Of a stretch of 5,288 nt of DNA, positions 1 to 4,487 are shown piece after piece. Position 1 is the stretch's first letter, and each line of letters starts with the position of its first letter. The DNA comes from Chloroflexota bacterium (GTDB taxonomy: Bacteria > Chloroflexota > Anaerolineae > Anaerolineales > Villigracilaceae): contig JAMDBC010000074.1 in the NCBI GenBank assembly GCA_023484185.1, forward strand, positions 1-5,288, written 5' to 3'. The position numbers were made by a program, and so were the translations under genes. The notes under the pieces are model-generated. The model ran no database searches. It was not told the origin of the DNA and was given only the letters and a program-made list of their open reading frames with translations.

Positions 1-779
1 GCGATGATTCATCTTATATCCATCATCCGCCGTACTTCCAGACTCTGTCAACGAATGTGCCTTCAGTTGGCGATATTAAAGGCGCGCGTGTGCTGGGCAT
101 GTTCCGCGACTCGATCACGACCGATCACATTTCCCCGGCAGGCAACATTGCAACTGACAGCCCGGCCGGAAAATACCTGGAGGGACGCGGCATTCAGCCC
201 AAGGATTTCAACTCGTATGGTTCTCGTCGCGGCAATGACCTTGTGATGGCGCGCGGAACATTTGCGAACATCCGCCTGAAGAATTTGTTGGTCGAGCCGA
301 AGGAAGGTAATTTCACCAAACATTTCCCGGAAGGCGCTGAGTTAAGCATTTATGATGTTGCGAAGAAATATCAGGATGAAGGCGTGCCTTCGATCATTCT
401 GGCGGGCAAGGAATACGGAACCGGTTCCAGCCGCGACTGGGCCGCGAAGGGTCCGAACCTGCAAGGTGTGAAGGCTGTAATTGCTGAGTCCTTTGAGCGA
501 ATCCATCGCTCTAACTTGGTCGGCATGGGCGTACTTCCTTTGAAATTCATGGATGGACAAAATGCCGAGTCGCTGGGCTTGAAGGGCAATGAAGTTTTCG
601 ACATCACCGGTTTGAGCGATAAGATGGCGCCGAAGTGCGTTGTCACGGTCAAAGCAAAAAAGGCCGATGGCAAAGTTGTGGAGTTCAAAGCCACTGCTCT
701 GTTGAATACATCCGTTGAAGTGAATTACTACCGCAACGGCGGTATTCTGCACACGGTACTGAGAAATTTGGTGAAATAA
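1..779 (+). CDS. acnA: Aconitate hydratase (AcnA/IRP1 type), C-terminal part, 5' truncated by window edge
   Basis: Aconitase interconverts citrate and isocitrate through cis-aconitate in the cytosolic TCA cycle, using a [4Fe-4S] cluster. The reading frame is open from the window edge (first full codon at 3) to TAA at 777-779, giving 258 residues of a protein usually near 900. The visible part is the end of domain 3 (SSYIHHPPYF, typical of the AcnA/IRP1 branch), the linker and the swivelling domain 4. Landmarks are DSITTDHISPAGNI, the active-site loop GKEYGTGSSRDWAAKG with the conserved Ser-Arg pair at 426-437, and SFERIHRSNLVGMGVLPLKF. It ends in the family-typical NGGILHTVLRNL. The GTG at 57 is not the start, because homology continues upstream of it. 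The cluster-ligating cysteines lie outside the window. The gene converges on miaB and is followed by a terminator hairpin. The family call is very safe; the symbol follows the AcnA-type motifs. Confidence 0.96.
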   Translation, partial: DDSSYIHHPPYFQTLSTNVPSVGDIKGARVLGMFRDSITTDHISPAGNIATDSPAGKYLEGRGIQPKDFNSYGSRRGNDLVMARGTFANIRLKNLLVEPKEGNFTKHFPEGAELSIYDVAKKYQDEGVPSIILAGKEYGTGSSRDWAAKGPNLQGVKAVIAESFERIHRSNLVGMGVLPLKFMDGQNAESLGLKGNEVFDITGLSDKMAPKCVVTVKAKKADGKVVEFKATALLNTSVEVNYYRNGGILHTVLRNLVK

Positions 780-812
780 CCCACCTGCTTTTACAGGGCA
801 ATGACAGAATAA

Positions 813-843
813 AAACGAGACTGGTTTATCGCCAGTCTCGTTT
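813..843. terminator. Bidirectional intrinsic terminator between acnA and miaB
   Basis: A perfect 12-bp stem (813-824 pairing with 832-843, core CGAGACTGG/CCAGTCTCG) closes a 7-nt loop. On the + strand it is followed by TTTGTT, suiting the end of the acnA transcript. On the - strand the stem is followed by five Ts (815-811), so it can also back up termination of miaB. Its position between two convergent genes fits a shared terminator. Confidence 0.85.
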
Positions 844-904
844 GTTCTGATGCAGAAAGATGCAGATAGCCAGCGGGTGAATTTTGTTTTTCATTATCCC
901 TCAC

Positions 905-936
905 AAAAAGCAAGTCGGATTGCCAATCCGGCCTGC
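905..936 (-). terminator. Intrinsic terminator of miaB
   Basis: Read on the - strand, a hairpin begins 4 nt after the miaB stop. Positions 936-925 pair with 921-910 through a 3-nt loop, with the inner core CGGATT/AATCCG, a G-T wobble and one A-C mismatch. The hairpin is followed directly by five Ts (909-905), the classic rho-independent layout. The same core is also a short palindrome that may belong to a dispersed repeat family. Confidence 0.75.
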
Positions 937-940
937 TGGA

Positions 941-2293
941 TTATAGCGAAATCAAAGCTGGCTGTTGCTGCGAGCGTACTCCAGCAAGTGTGGCCTGCAT
1001 CGACCACGGCCCCGTCCATGTGACGGTGACGGGTAAAACCTTGCCGCGCAGATCGTCGTCCGATTCGGCGAAGACCAGTTTGTTGGTGGGCGTGCGTCCG
1101 CGCCAGCGGCCTTTGACTTTTTCTTCGAATAAAACGTCCACGCTTTGGCCAAGATATTTCTTATTGATCTCATCAACAATATTTTCCTGCAACTCTTCCA
1201 ACAAGCGGAAGCGGCGCATTTTTTCGTCTTCGGTCACATTATCGGCCATGCGGCGGGTGGCAACGGTGCCCTCTCGCAGCGAGTACCGTGCCAGATGAGC
1301 AACGTCCAGCTTGAGGTCCGATAGGAGGCGGTAGGTTTGCATGAATTGTTCTTCGGTCTCGCCGGGGAATCCGACGATGATGTCCGTGGCAATGGAACAA
1401 TCCGACAATCGCGCGCGGATCTTTGCAACGAGGTCGCGGTAATTTTGCTGGGTGTAGCCGCGCTTCATGTTCGATAGAACTTCGTCGTCGCCCGCTTGAA
1501 TTGGAAGTTCGATGTGCGGCATGAGGTGCGGAAGTTCGGCGATGGCGTCAATGAGTTCATCGTCAAAATAGTTGGGATGCGATGTAAGAAAGCGGATGCG
1601 CTCGACGCCCTCGATCTCATGGATGAGACGCAAGAGCGCTGCGAGATTTGGGCCATCGGGAATATCCCTGCCGTAGCGGTCCACAATCTGACCGAGCAAC
1701 GTGATTTCCTTGACACCCTGCTTTGTGAGCGAACGGACGTCGCCGACAATATCGCCAACCGGGCGCGACCGTTCCACGCCGCGCTGGTAGGGGATGATGC
1801 AAAAAGCGCAGGCGTGCGAACAACCATAGACAATGGGCACATGCGCGCTGATGAGTTTGCCGCGTTCGGCGACAGGCAGAATAAGTTCGTCGTCCATCAT
1901 CATGAAGCGGCGCGTGGTTTCGGCATCTTCGGTGGAGCGGATCTCGCCCTGTGTGAGGTGCGAGATCAAAGGGCCGGGATCGGATGGCGGCGAGAAGACA
2001 TCCACGAAGGGCAGCTTGGCGCGTAACTTTTCCGCGCCGCGCACACCGACCATGCAACCCATCAGGTTGATGACGAGATTGGGGTTTTTCTTTTTGAGCG
2101 GGCTGAGCGAAGTGAGACGTCCGAGCGCCTTGTCTTCAGCAGATTGGCGCACAACGCAGGTATTTAAAACAATCACGTCGGCTTCTTCGATGGTTTCGGT
2201 AAGGGTGTAACCAAGATGTTCAAGCGACGAGCCAACGCGTTGTGAGTCGGCCACGTTCATCTGACAGCCTTCGGTCCAGATATGGTATTTCAT
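941..2293 (-). CDS. miaB: tRNA-2-methylthio-N6-dimethylallyladenosine synthase MiaB
   Basis: MiaB is a radical-SAM methylthiotransferase that converts i6A37 to ms2i6A37 in tRNAs reading UNN codons. The 450-residue length is normal. The N-terminal MTTase domain (about 2-105) carries the three cysteines of the auxiliary [4Fe-4S] cluster at C10 (EGCQMN), C46 (NTCVVR) and C80 (MGCMVG). The radical-SAM domain (about 150-375) has the CxxxCxxC triad at C158, C162 and C165, followed by FCIIPYQRGVERSRP. A TRAM RNA-binding domain closes the protein (about 376-440). CQMNxxDS points to MiaB rather than RimO or MtaB. The usual GQNVNSYG motif reads GQIVDRYG (201-208) here, a mild divergence. The ATG at 2293 fits the family start, since the first MTTase cysteine lies ten residues in. 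No Shine-Dalgarno precedes it, and a TATAAT box ends 8 nt upstream, so the mRNA is probably leaderless. The gene is divergent from two tRNA-Ser genes, one a predicted substrate. Confidence 0.96.
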   Translation of the reverse strand: MKYHIWTEGCQMNVADSQRVGSSLEHLGYTLTETIEEADVIVLNTCVVRQSAEDKALGRLTSLSPLKKKNPNLVINLMGCMVGVRGAEKLRAKLPFVDVFSPPSDPGPLISHLTQGEIRSTEDAETTRRFMMMDDELILPVAERGKLISAHVPIVYGCSHACAFCIIPYQRGVERSRPVGDIVGDVRSLTKQGVKEITLLGQIVDRYGRDIPDGPNLAALLRLIHEIEGVERIRFLTSHPNYFDDELIDAIAELPHLMPHIELPIQAGDDEVLSNMKRGYTQQNYRDLVAKIRARLSDCSIATDIIVGFPGETEEQFMQTYRLLSDLKLDVAHLARYSLREGTVATRRMADNVTEDEKMRRFRLLEELQENIVDEINKKYLGQSVDVLFEEKVKGRWRGRTPTNKLVFAESDDDLRGKVLPVTVTWTGPWSMQATLAGVRSQQQPALISL

Positions 2294-2301
2294 GGAAGCG
2301 A

Positions 2302-2310
2302 ATTATACCA
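2302..2310 (-). promoter_or_regulatory. Extended -10 promoter of miaB, probably giving a leaderless mRNA
   Basis: On the - strand the sequence TGGTATAAT (2310-2302) is a consensus TATAAT with an extended TGN element. I see no good -35 box, which extended -10 promoters can do without. The expected start of transcription, about 7 nt downstream, falls near 2295, 0-2 nt before the ATG at 2293-2291. That leaves no room for a ribosome binding site. Confidence 0.7.
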
Positions 2311-2360
2311 AGAGCGGTCGGGATTCGATAATCGTTATTCATTATTCCTTGGCAGGTCTA

Positions 2361-2433
2361 ATACCCGCTGCTTTGCGGCGAGAAGATTAATTCCGCTAGG
2401 ATACCCCGTCTGCTTGCAGCGGGGTAGTTCATT
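2361..2433. repeat. Tandem pair of REP-like hairpin units
   Basis: Two related units lie head to tail. Copy 1 (2361-2392) begins ATACCCGCTGCTTTGCGGCG. Copy 2 (2401-2433) begins ATACCCCGTCTGCTTGCAGC. They share the pattern ATACCC..CTGCTT.GC.GCG.G..AG.TT.ATT and are separated by 8 nt. Copy 2 folds well: TACCCCG and CTG pair with CAG and CGGGGTA around a CTTG loop, with one bulged T. Copy 1 is eroded. This resembles dispersed palindromic REP units mobilised by RAYT transposases; that family link is inference, and no transposase gene lies in the window. Confidence 0.6.
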
Positions 2434-2440
2434 CGATATT

Positions 2441-2500
2441 CGGGAGTCGCCAGCGTATATCGGGAATTGCACGAATCCCAATCCCGAAATTCCGATTCCC
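2441..2500. repeat. Degenerate GGGAAT/ATTCCC word repeat
   Basis: The 60 bp before the tRNA-Ser(UGA) promoter are built from variants of TCGGGAAT and its complement: TTCGGGAG, ATCGGGAATT, GAATCCC, AATCCCGA, AATTCCGAT and GATTCCC. Positions 2459-2468 and 2488-2496 form an imperfect inverted repeat with one bulge. No coding capacity is apparent. It reads as a minisatellite-like or decayed palindromic spacer. Confidence 0.45.
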
Positions 2501-2510
2501 GCTTCGCTTA

Positions 2511-2519
2511 TGGTAAAAT
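2511..2519 (+). promoter_or_regulatory. Extended -10 promoter of the tRNA-Ser genes
   Basis: TGGTAAAAT (2511-2519) matches an extended -10 box (TGN plus TAAAAT) 11 nt before the tRNA-Ser(UGA) gene. The expected transcription start is near 2526. No convincing -35 box is visible. The same TGG spacing is seen in the miaB promoter. It probably drives both tRNAs, since no separate promoter is evident before the second one. Confidence 0.5.
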
Positions 2520-2530
2520 CTTGTCCGCCT

Positions 2531-2615
2531 GGAGGGATGGCCGAGCGGCTGAAGGCGCATGTCTTGAAAACATGTTTGGGTCACACCAACGTGGGTTCGA
2601 ATCCCACTCCCTCCG
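2531..2615 (+). tRNA. tRNA-Ser(UGA)
   Basis: A class II tRNA folds cleanly. The acceptor stem GGAGGGA pairs with TCCCTCC (2608-2614), with discriminator G2615. The D arm starts GCC and closes with GGC. The anticodon stem CATGT/ACATG encloses loop CTTGAAA, with anticodon TGA at 2565-2567. The long variable arm (TTGG/CCAA) is typical of serine, and the T arm is GTGGG-TTCGAAT-CCCAC. It reads UCA and wobble UCN codons. CCA is not encoded. The A36-A37-A38 run in the anticodon loop is the recognition feature for MiaA, so A37 should become ms2i6A through MiaA and the neighbouring MiaB. Confidence 0.96.
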
Positions 2616-2631
2616 CTGAGAGTCGCAGGTT

Positions 2632-2704
2632 AACAAGTTGGAAGGTTTTCAAGCTGAAGGTTTCCCTCAACCTGTCAACGTGCAACTTGCAAACCTTCAA
2701 ACCA
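2632..2704. repeat. Intergenic word repeat (GAAGGTTT / AAACCTTC, AAGTTG / CAACTT)
   Basis: The spacer between the two serine tRNAs is made of repeated short words. AAGTTG and GAAGGTTT appear on the left, GAAGGTTT recurs, and the complements CAACTT and AAACCTTC appear on the right. The complementary words are in swapped order, so one long clean hairpin does not form, but several alternative short stems are possible. No promoter or gene is evident here. Confidence 0.4.
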
Positions 2705-2710
2705 AATATT

Positions 2711-2800
2711 GGGGAGGTGCCAGAGAGGCTGAATGGGCTCGCCTGCTAAGTGAGTGCCGGGGTAACTCGGTCGCGGGTTCGAATCCCGCCCTCCCCGCCA
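2711..2800 (+). tRNA. tRNA-Ser(GCU)
   Basis: A second class II serine tRNA. The acceptor stem GGGGAGG pairs with CCTCCCC (2790-2796), followed by discriminator G2797 and an encoded CCA (2798-2800). The anticodon stem CTCGC/GTGAG (one G-T pair) encloses CTGCTAA, with anticodon GCT at 2745-2747, reading AGC and AGU. The variable arm has a short CCG/CGG stem, and the T arm is GCGGG-TTCGAAT-CCCGC. Unlike the upstream tRNA-Ser(UGA), it encodes CCA, and its loop has U36, so it is not a MiaA/MiaB substrate. It lies 95 bp after the first tRNA and 8 bp before a terminator. Confidence 0.96.
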
Positions 2801-2807
2801 GAAGAAG

Positions 2808-2832
2808 AACGCGTCTGCAAGGGCGCGTTTTT
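2808..2832 (+). terminator. Intrinsic terminator of the tRNA-Ser pair
   Basis: An 8-bp stem (2808-2815 with 2822-2829, AACGCGTC/GGCGCGTT with one T-G wobble) encloses a 6-nt loop and is followed by a T run at 2828-2832. It sits 8 nt behind the encoded CCA of tRNA-Ser(GCU) and should end the tRNA transcript. Confidence 0.8.
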
Positions 2833-2890
2833 GATTCAGTTGTGCGCCCCCATTGAAGGGATGATATCAGGGCAAAAGTTTCCGCGGGAG

Positions 2891-3082
2891 CTACCGTCGC
2901 TGTCGCCGTGGCTTCGGGGTTTGGGTTTTCGCAGCCAGAACTTTTGTGGCGATTGCGCCCAGTGTAGCCGTTGAGGCTCGAGTTGTATTTTGATTTGATG
3001 CAGAGCAGGCAGAGATATTTAACAGAATAACAAACGATATGCAGGCCGTCAGCCATCGGTTTCGAGGGAAATCCATATTCAT
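2891..3082 (-). pseudogene. Short lipoprotein gene, probably a decayed remnant
   Basis: This 63-residue frame starts at ATG 3082 with an excellent Shine-Dalgarno (AAGGAG at 3097-3092, 9 nt away). It encodes MNMDFPRNR, a hydrophobic stretch (about 10-25) and a lipobox ending in C26 (ISAC). The mature part begins CSASNQNTTRASTATLGAIA and is a T/A/Q-rich linker like those following the anchor cysteine of Chloroflexota lipoproteins. It then turns into PKPRRQRR and stops at 2891-2893. In the neighbouring - frame, the same stretch reads NPNPEATATATVAPAE and stays open for about 60 more codons. This suggests a 1-nt indel in the AAAACCC/AACCCC run near 2917-2930. The former solute-binding or other domain is missing, its place taken by the tRNA terminator. 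An intact tiny lipoprotein remains possible. No function can be assigned. Confidence 0.55.
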
Positions 3083-3095
3083 GATCAATGTCTCC

Positions 3096-3132
3096 TTGTC
3101 TTCAATTATTTGCGGCATATAATTGAAGACAT
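3096..3132. promoter_or_regulatory. Interleaved divergent promoters inside a perfect 12-bp inverted repeat
   Basis: GTCTTCAATTAT (3098-3109) and ATAATTGAAGAC (3119-3130) form a perfect inverted repeat around 9 nt. Rightward, TTGTCT (3096-3101), a 16-nt spacer and TATAAT (3118-3123) predict a start at about 3130, one base before the nth-like ATG. Leftward, AATAAT (3110-3105 on the - strand) predicts a start near 3098, just before the lipoprotein Shine-Dalgarno; its -35 is weak. The two promoters overlap, so polymerases would compete, and a dimeric regulator could bind the arms. Confidence 0.6.
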
Positions 3133-3796
3133 GACCAATCTTTCCAAGCGCGCCATCAAAATCCACGAAAAACTTTTGGAAGTTTTCGGCCAGGCCGTCT
3201 GGCGCAATCCGCTTCCGCCGATTGACGAGTTGGTTTCCACGATCCTTTCCCAAAACACGAACGATATTAATCGTGACCGCGCCTTCAATGCTTTGCGCGC
3301 CAAATTCCCAACCTGGGAATCCGTGCGCGATGCGAAGACAAAAGATATTGTCAATGCAATTCGTCCGGCGGGGTTGGCAAATCAAAAGGGACCACGCATC
3401 CAAAAGGTTTTGAAAGAGATCACCAAAGAACGCGGCAATTTGGATTTATGGTTCCTGAAAGATTTGCCACTCGAGGAAGCGCGCGCCTGGCTGACAAAAT
3501 TCAACGGCGTCGGTCCGAAGACTGCGGCCATCGTTTTATGCTTCTCGCTCGGACGTCCGGCCTTTCCGGTGGACACGCACATTTATCGCGTCACTGGCCG
3601 CATCGGTCTGCGCCCCGAAAAGATGACCGTTGAGCAGGCGCATCCGCATCTTGAAAATATTTTCCCGCCTGAAACCTATTACTCTGCACATTTGAACATC
3701 ATCCGCCTGGGACGTGAAGTCTGCCACGCGCGCAAACCGGATTGCCCGAATTGTCCGATTCAAAAATTGTGCGATTACAAAGACAAAACAATTTAA
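3131..3796 (+). CDS. nth: Endonuclease III family DNA glycosylase/AP lyase
   Basis: This protein belongs to the HhH-GPD base-excision repair family, which removes oxidised pyrimidines and cleaves abasic sites. It has 221 residues, close to the roughly 210 of E. coli Nth. Q41 lies in ILSQNTND, where E. coli has SAQATD. The helix-hairpin-helix motif is FNGVGPKTA (124-132), with catalytic lysine K130. Catalytic aspartate D148 is in VDTHIYRV. The C-terminal [4Fe-4S] loop has C198-x6-C205-x2-C208-x5-C214, the exact Nth spacing. SQNTND and GVGPK mark a subgroup distinct from classical Nth, so substrate preference may differ. I chose ATG 3131 over an in-frame TTG at 3110, because the TATAAT box at 3118-3123 would start transcription at about 3130. 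No Shine-Dalgarno is present, so the mRNA is probably leaderless. It is divergent from a lipoprotein remnant and followed by a palindromic element. Confidence 0.92.
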   Translation: MTNLSKRAIKIHEKLLEVFGQAVWRNPLPPIDELVSTILSQNTNDINRDRAFNALRAKFPTWESVRDAKTKDIVNAIRPAGLANQKGPRIQKVLKEITKERGNLDLWFLKDLPLEEARAWLTKFNGVGPKTAAIVLCFSLGRPAFPVDTHIYRVTGRIGLRPEKMTVEQAHPHLENIFPPETYYSAHLNIIRLGREVCHARKPDCPNCPIQKLCDYKDKTI

Positions 3797-3800
3797 AGGA

Positions 3801-3927
3801 ATGTCACTGCGAGGGCGGTGGTTGAGTAGCCCGTGTTCTTCGGGCGTATCGAAACCCTGTCCGAAGCAATCTCCTCATTGAAATTGAGATTGCTTTGAGC
3901 GGCCAAGCACCGCTCTCGCAATGACAT
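3801..3927. mobile_element. 127-bp MITE-like palindromic element with a nested inner repeat
   Basis: Terminal inverted repeats of 19 bp bound the element: ATGTCACTGCGAGGGCGGT (3801-3819) and ACCGCTCTCGCAATGACAT (3909-3927), matching at 17 of 19 positions. Inside, AAGCAATCTC (3864-3873) and GAGATTGCTT (3886-3895) form a perfect 10-bp stem with a 12-nt loop. A separate module at 3820-3856 (GGTTGAGTAG ... TATCGAAACC) has its own GCCCG/CGGGC hairpin at 3829-3845. The TGTCATTGCGAG...GAAGCAATCTC pattern is, from memory, a dispersed family in many bacterial genomes. There is no open reading frame, so it would be non-autonomous. It fills most of the gap between the nth-like gene and the deacylase gene. 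Confidence 0.7.
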
Positions 3928-3938
3928 AAAATTTTATG
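3922..3938 (+). promoter_or_regulatory. Possible promoter at the right end of the palindromic element; 14-bp palindrome over the start codon
   Basis: TGACATAAA (3922-3930) resembles an extended -10 box and would start transcription close to the ATG at 3936. Most of it belongs to the terminal repeat of the MITE-like element. CATAAAATTTTATG (3925-3938) is a perfect 14-bp palindrome that includes the start codon. No ribosome binding site is visible. Transcription may instead read through from the nth-like gene. Confidence 0.35.
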
Positions 3939-4403
3939 AATAATCAACCTCCCGTCAGCATCGCCCTGGAAAAACTTGGAATTCCGCATCGCGTTTTTCG
4001 CCACGCGAATCCGGTCACATCGTTCGAACAGGCGGCCTCCGAGCGCGGTCAAAGGCCTGGCCAAGTTATCAGAAGCATTCTCTTCCGCGTCGGCGAAGAT
4101 GAATTTATCATGGCGCTGGTCGCCGGCCCGGCGCAAATTTCATGGAAGATTTTACGCAAGCATCTCGGCCAATCACGTTTAACGATGGCAACTGAGGAGG
4201 AAGTTTTGGAAATCACCGGTTACCGCGTCGGGACGGTGGGGCCGTTCGGATTGCCGCGTCCGCTCAAGGTTCTGATCGATGCGAGCGCCTTGAAAGAGGA
4301 AGAAATATCCATCGGGTCTGGAATGCGCAACACCGCGGTCATCTTGAAGAGTGCAGATCTGCATCGCGCGTTGCCGGATTCAGATATCGTCTCGCTAACC
4401 TAG
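3936..4403 (+). CDS. YbaK/EbsC family protein, probable aminoacyl-tRNA deacylase
   Basis: This protein of 155 residues is the usual size for a single-domain YbaK/ProX-type editing enzyme. Members hydrolyse mischarged tRNAs in trans, for example Cys-tRNA(Pro) or Ala-tRNA(Pro). The N-terminus, [14 protein letters not shown] (10-23), is the typical opening strand-helix. A core strand follows ([22 protein letters not shown], 43-64), then the [22 protein letters not shown] stretch (94-115) and the closing [19 protein letters not shown] (124-142). Where characterised YbaK proteins have a catalytic lysine, this protein appears to have R46 in VIRSILF. Similar Arg-bearing homologues seem common in this lineage, but that is from memory. 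The tRNA specificity cannot be read from sequence. The start at 3936 fits family alignments; there is no Shine-Dalgarno. The gene follows a palindromic element and ends one base before the hairpin at the next promoter. Confidence 0.85.
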   Translation: MNNQPPVSIALEKLGIPHRVFRHANPVTSFEQAASERGQRPGQVIRSILFRVGEDEFIMALVAGPAQISWKILRKHLGQSRLTMATEEEVLEITGYRVGTVGPFGLPRPLKVLIDASALKEEEISIGSGMRNTAVILKSADLHRALPDSDIVSLT

Positions 4404-4427
4404 AGCGGTTGACAAAATTCAACCGCT
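4404..4427. promoter_or_regulatory. 9-bp inverted repeat overlapping the -35 box of the Rrf2 gene promoter
   Basis: AGCGGTTGA (4404-4412) and TCAACCGCT (4419-4427) form a perfect inverted repeat with a 6-nt spacer, starting directly after the TAG of the deacylase gene. No T tract follows, so it is a poor intrinsic terminator. The left arm contains most of the TTGACA -35 box, so a protein bound here could block or recruit polymerase. Confidence 0.6.
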
Positions 4428-4437
4428 GAAATATAAT
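4409..4437 (+). promoter_or_regulatory. Consensus sigma70-type promoter of the Rrf2-family gene
   Basis: TTGACA (4409-4414), a 17-nt spacer and TATAAT (4432-4437) give a perfect match to the housekeeping consensus at the optimal spacing. Transcription should start near 4444, giving a 5' leader of about 44 nt before the ATG at 4488. Confidence 0.85.
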
Positions 4438-4445
4438 ATAAGCAA

Positions 4446-4472
4446 TAAAGTCCATTGTAATAGTATACTTTA
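4446..4472. promoter_or_regulatory. Candidate operator in the Rrf2-gene leader
   Basis: TAAAGT (4446-4451) and ACTTTA (4467-4472) form an inverted repeat with a 15-nt spacer, just downstream of the predicted transcription start. The 8-bp palindrome AGTATACT (4462-4469) overlaps the right arm. Rrf2 regulators often bind dyads in their own promoter regions, so autoregulation is plausible, but the site is a guess from symmetry alone. Confidence 0.35.
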
Positions 4473-4487
4473 GGCAGAAAGACAGAC

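Noticed and set aside
57..59. GTG as the start of the first gene
   Set aside because: The same frame is open to the window edge and encodes aconitase motif SSYIHHPPYF upstream, so the gene simply begins outside the window.
1496..2026. A 176-codon + strand open frame inside miaB
   Set aside because: It is antisense to the radical-SAM core of miaB, whose frame carries all the conserved motifs.
2282..2749. An open frame of 155 codons on the + strand across the miaB upstream region
   Set aside because: It runs through the complete tRNA-Ser(UGA) gene and into tRNA-Ser(GCU), has no ribosome binding site and encodes no recognisable protein.
2711..2800. tRNA-Ser 3' end as an integration site for a mobile element
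   Set aside because: I looked for a second copy of the tRNA 3' end in the following DNA and for an integrase gene; neither is present in the window.
3110..3130. Upstream TTG start for the nth-like gene, adding seven residues
   Set aside because: The TATAAT box at 3118-3123 would lie inside the coding region, and the added residues do not resemble the family N-terminus. ATG 3131 is a better start.
3801..3927. CRISPR-like or riboswitch structure
   Set aside because: There are no regularly spaced direct repeats. The architecture is terminal inverted repeats with internal hairpins, typical of a MITE-like element.
4404..4427. Intrinsic terminator of the YbaK-like gene
   Set aside because: The 9-bp hairpin is perfect, but no T tract follows on either strand, and the left arm overlaps a consensus -35 box. 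A regulatory site fits better.
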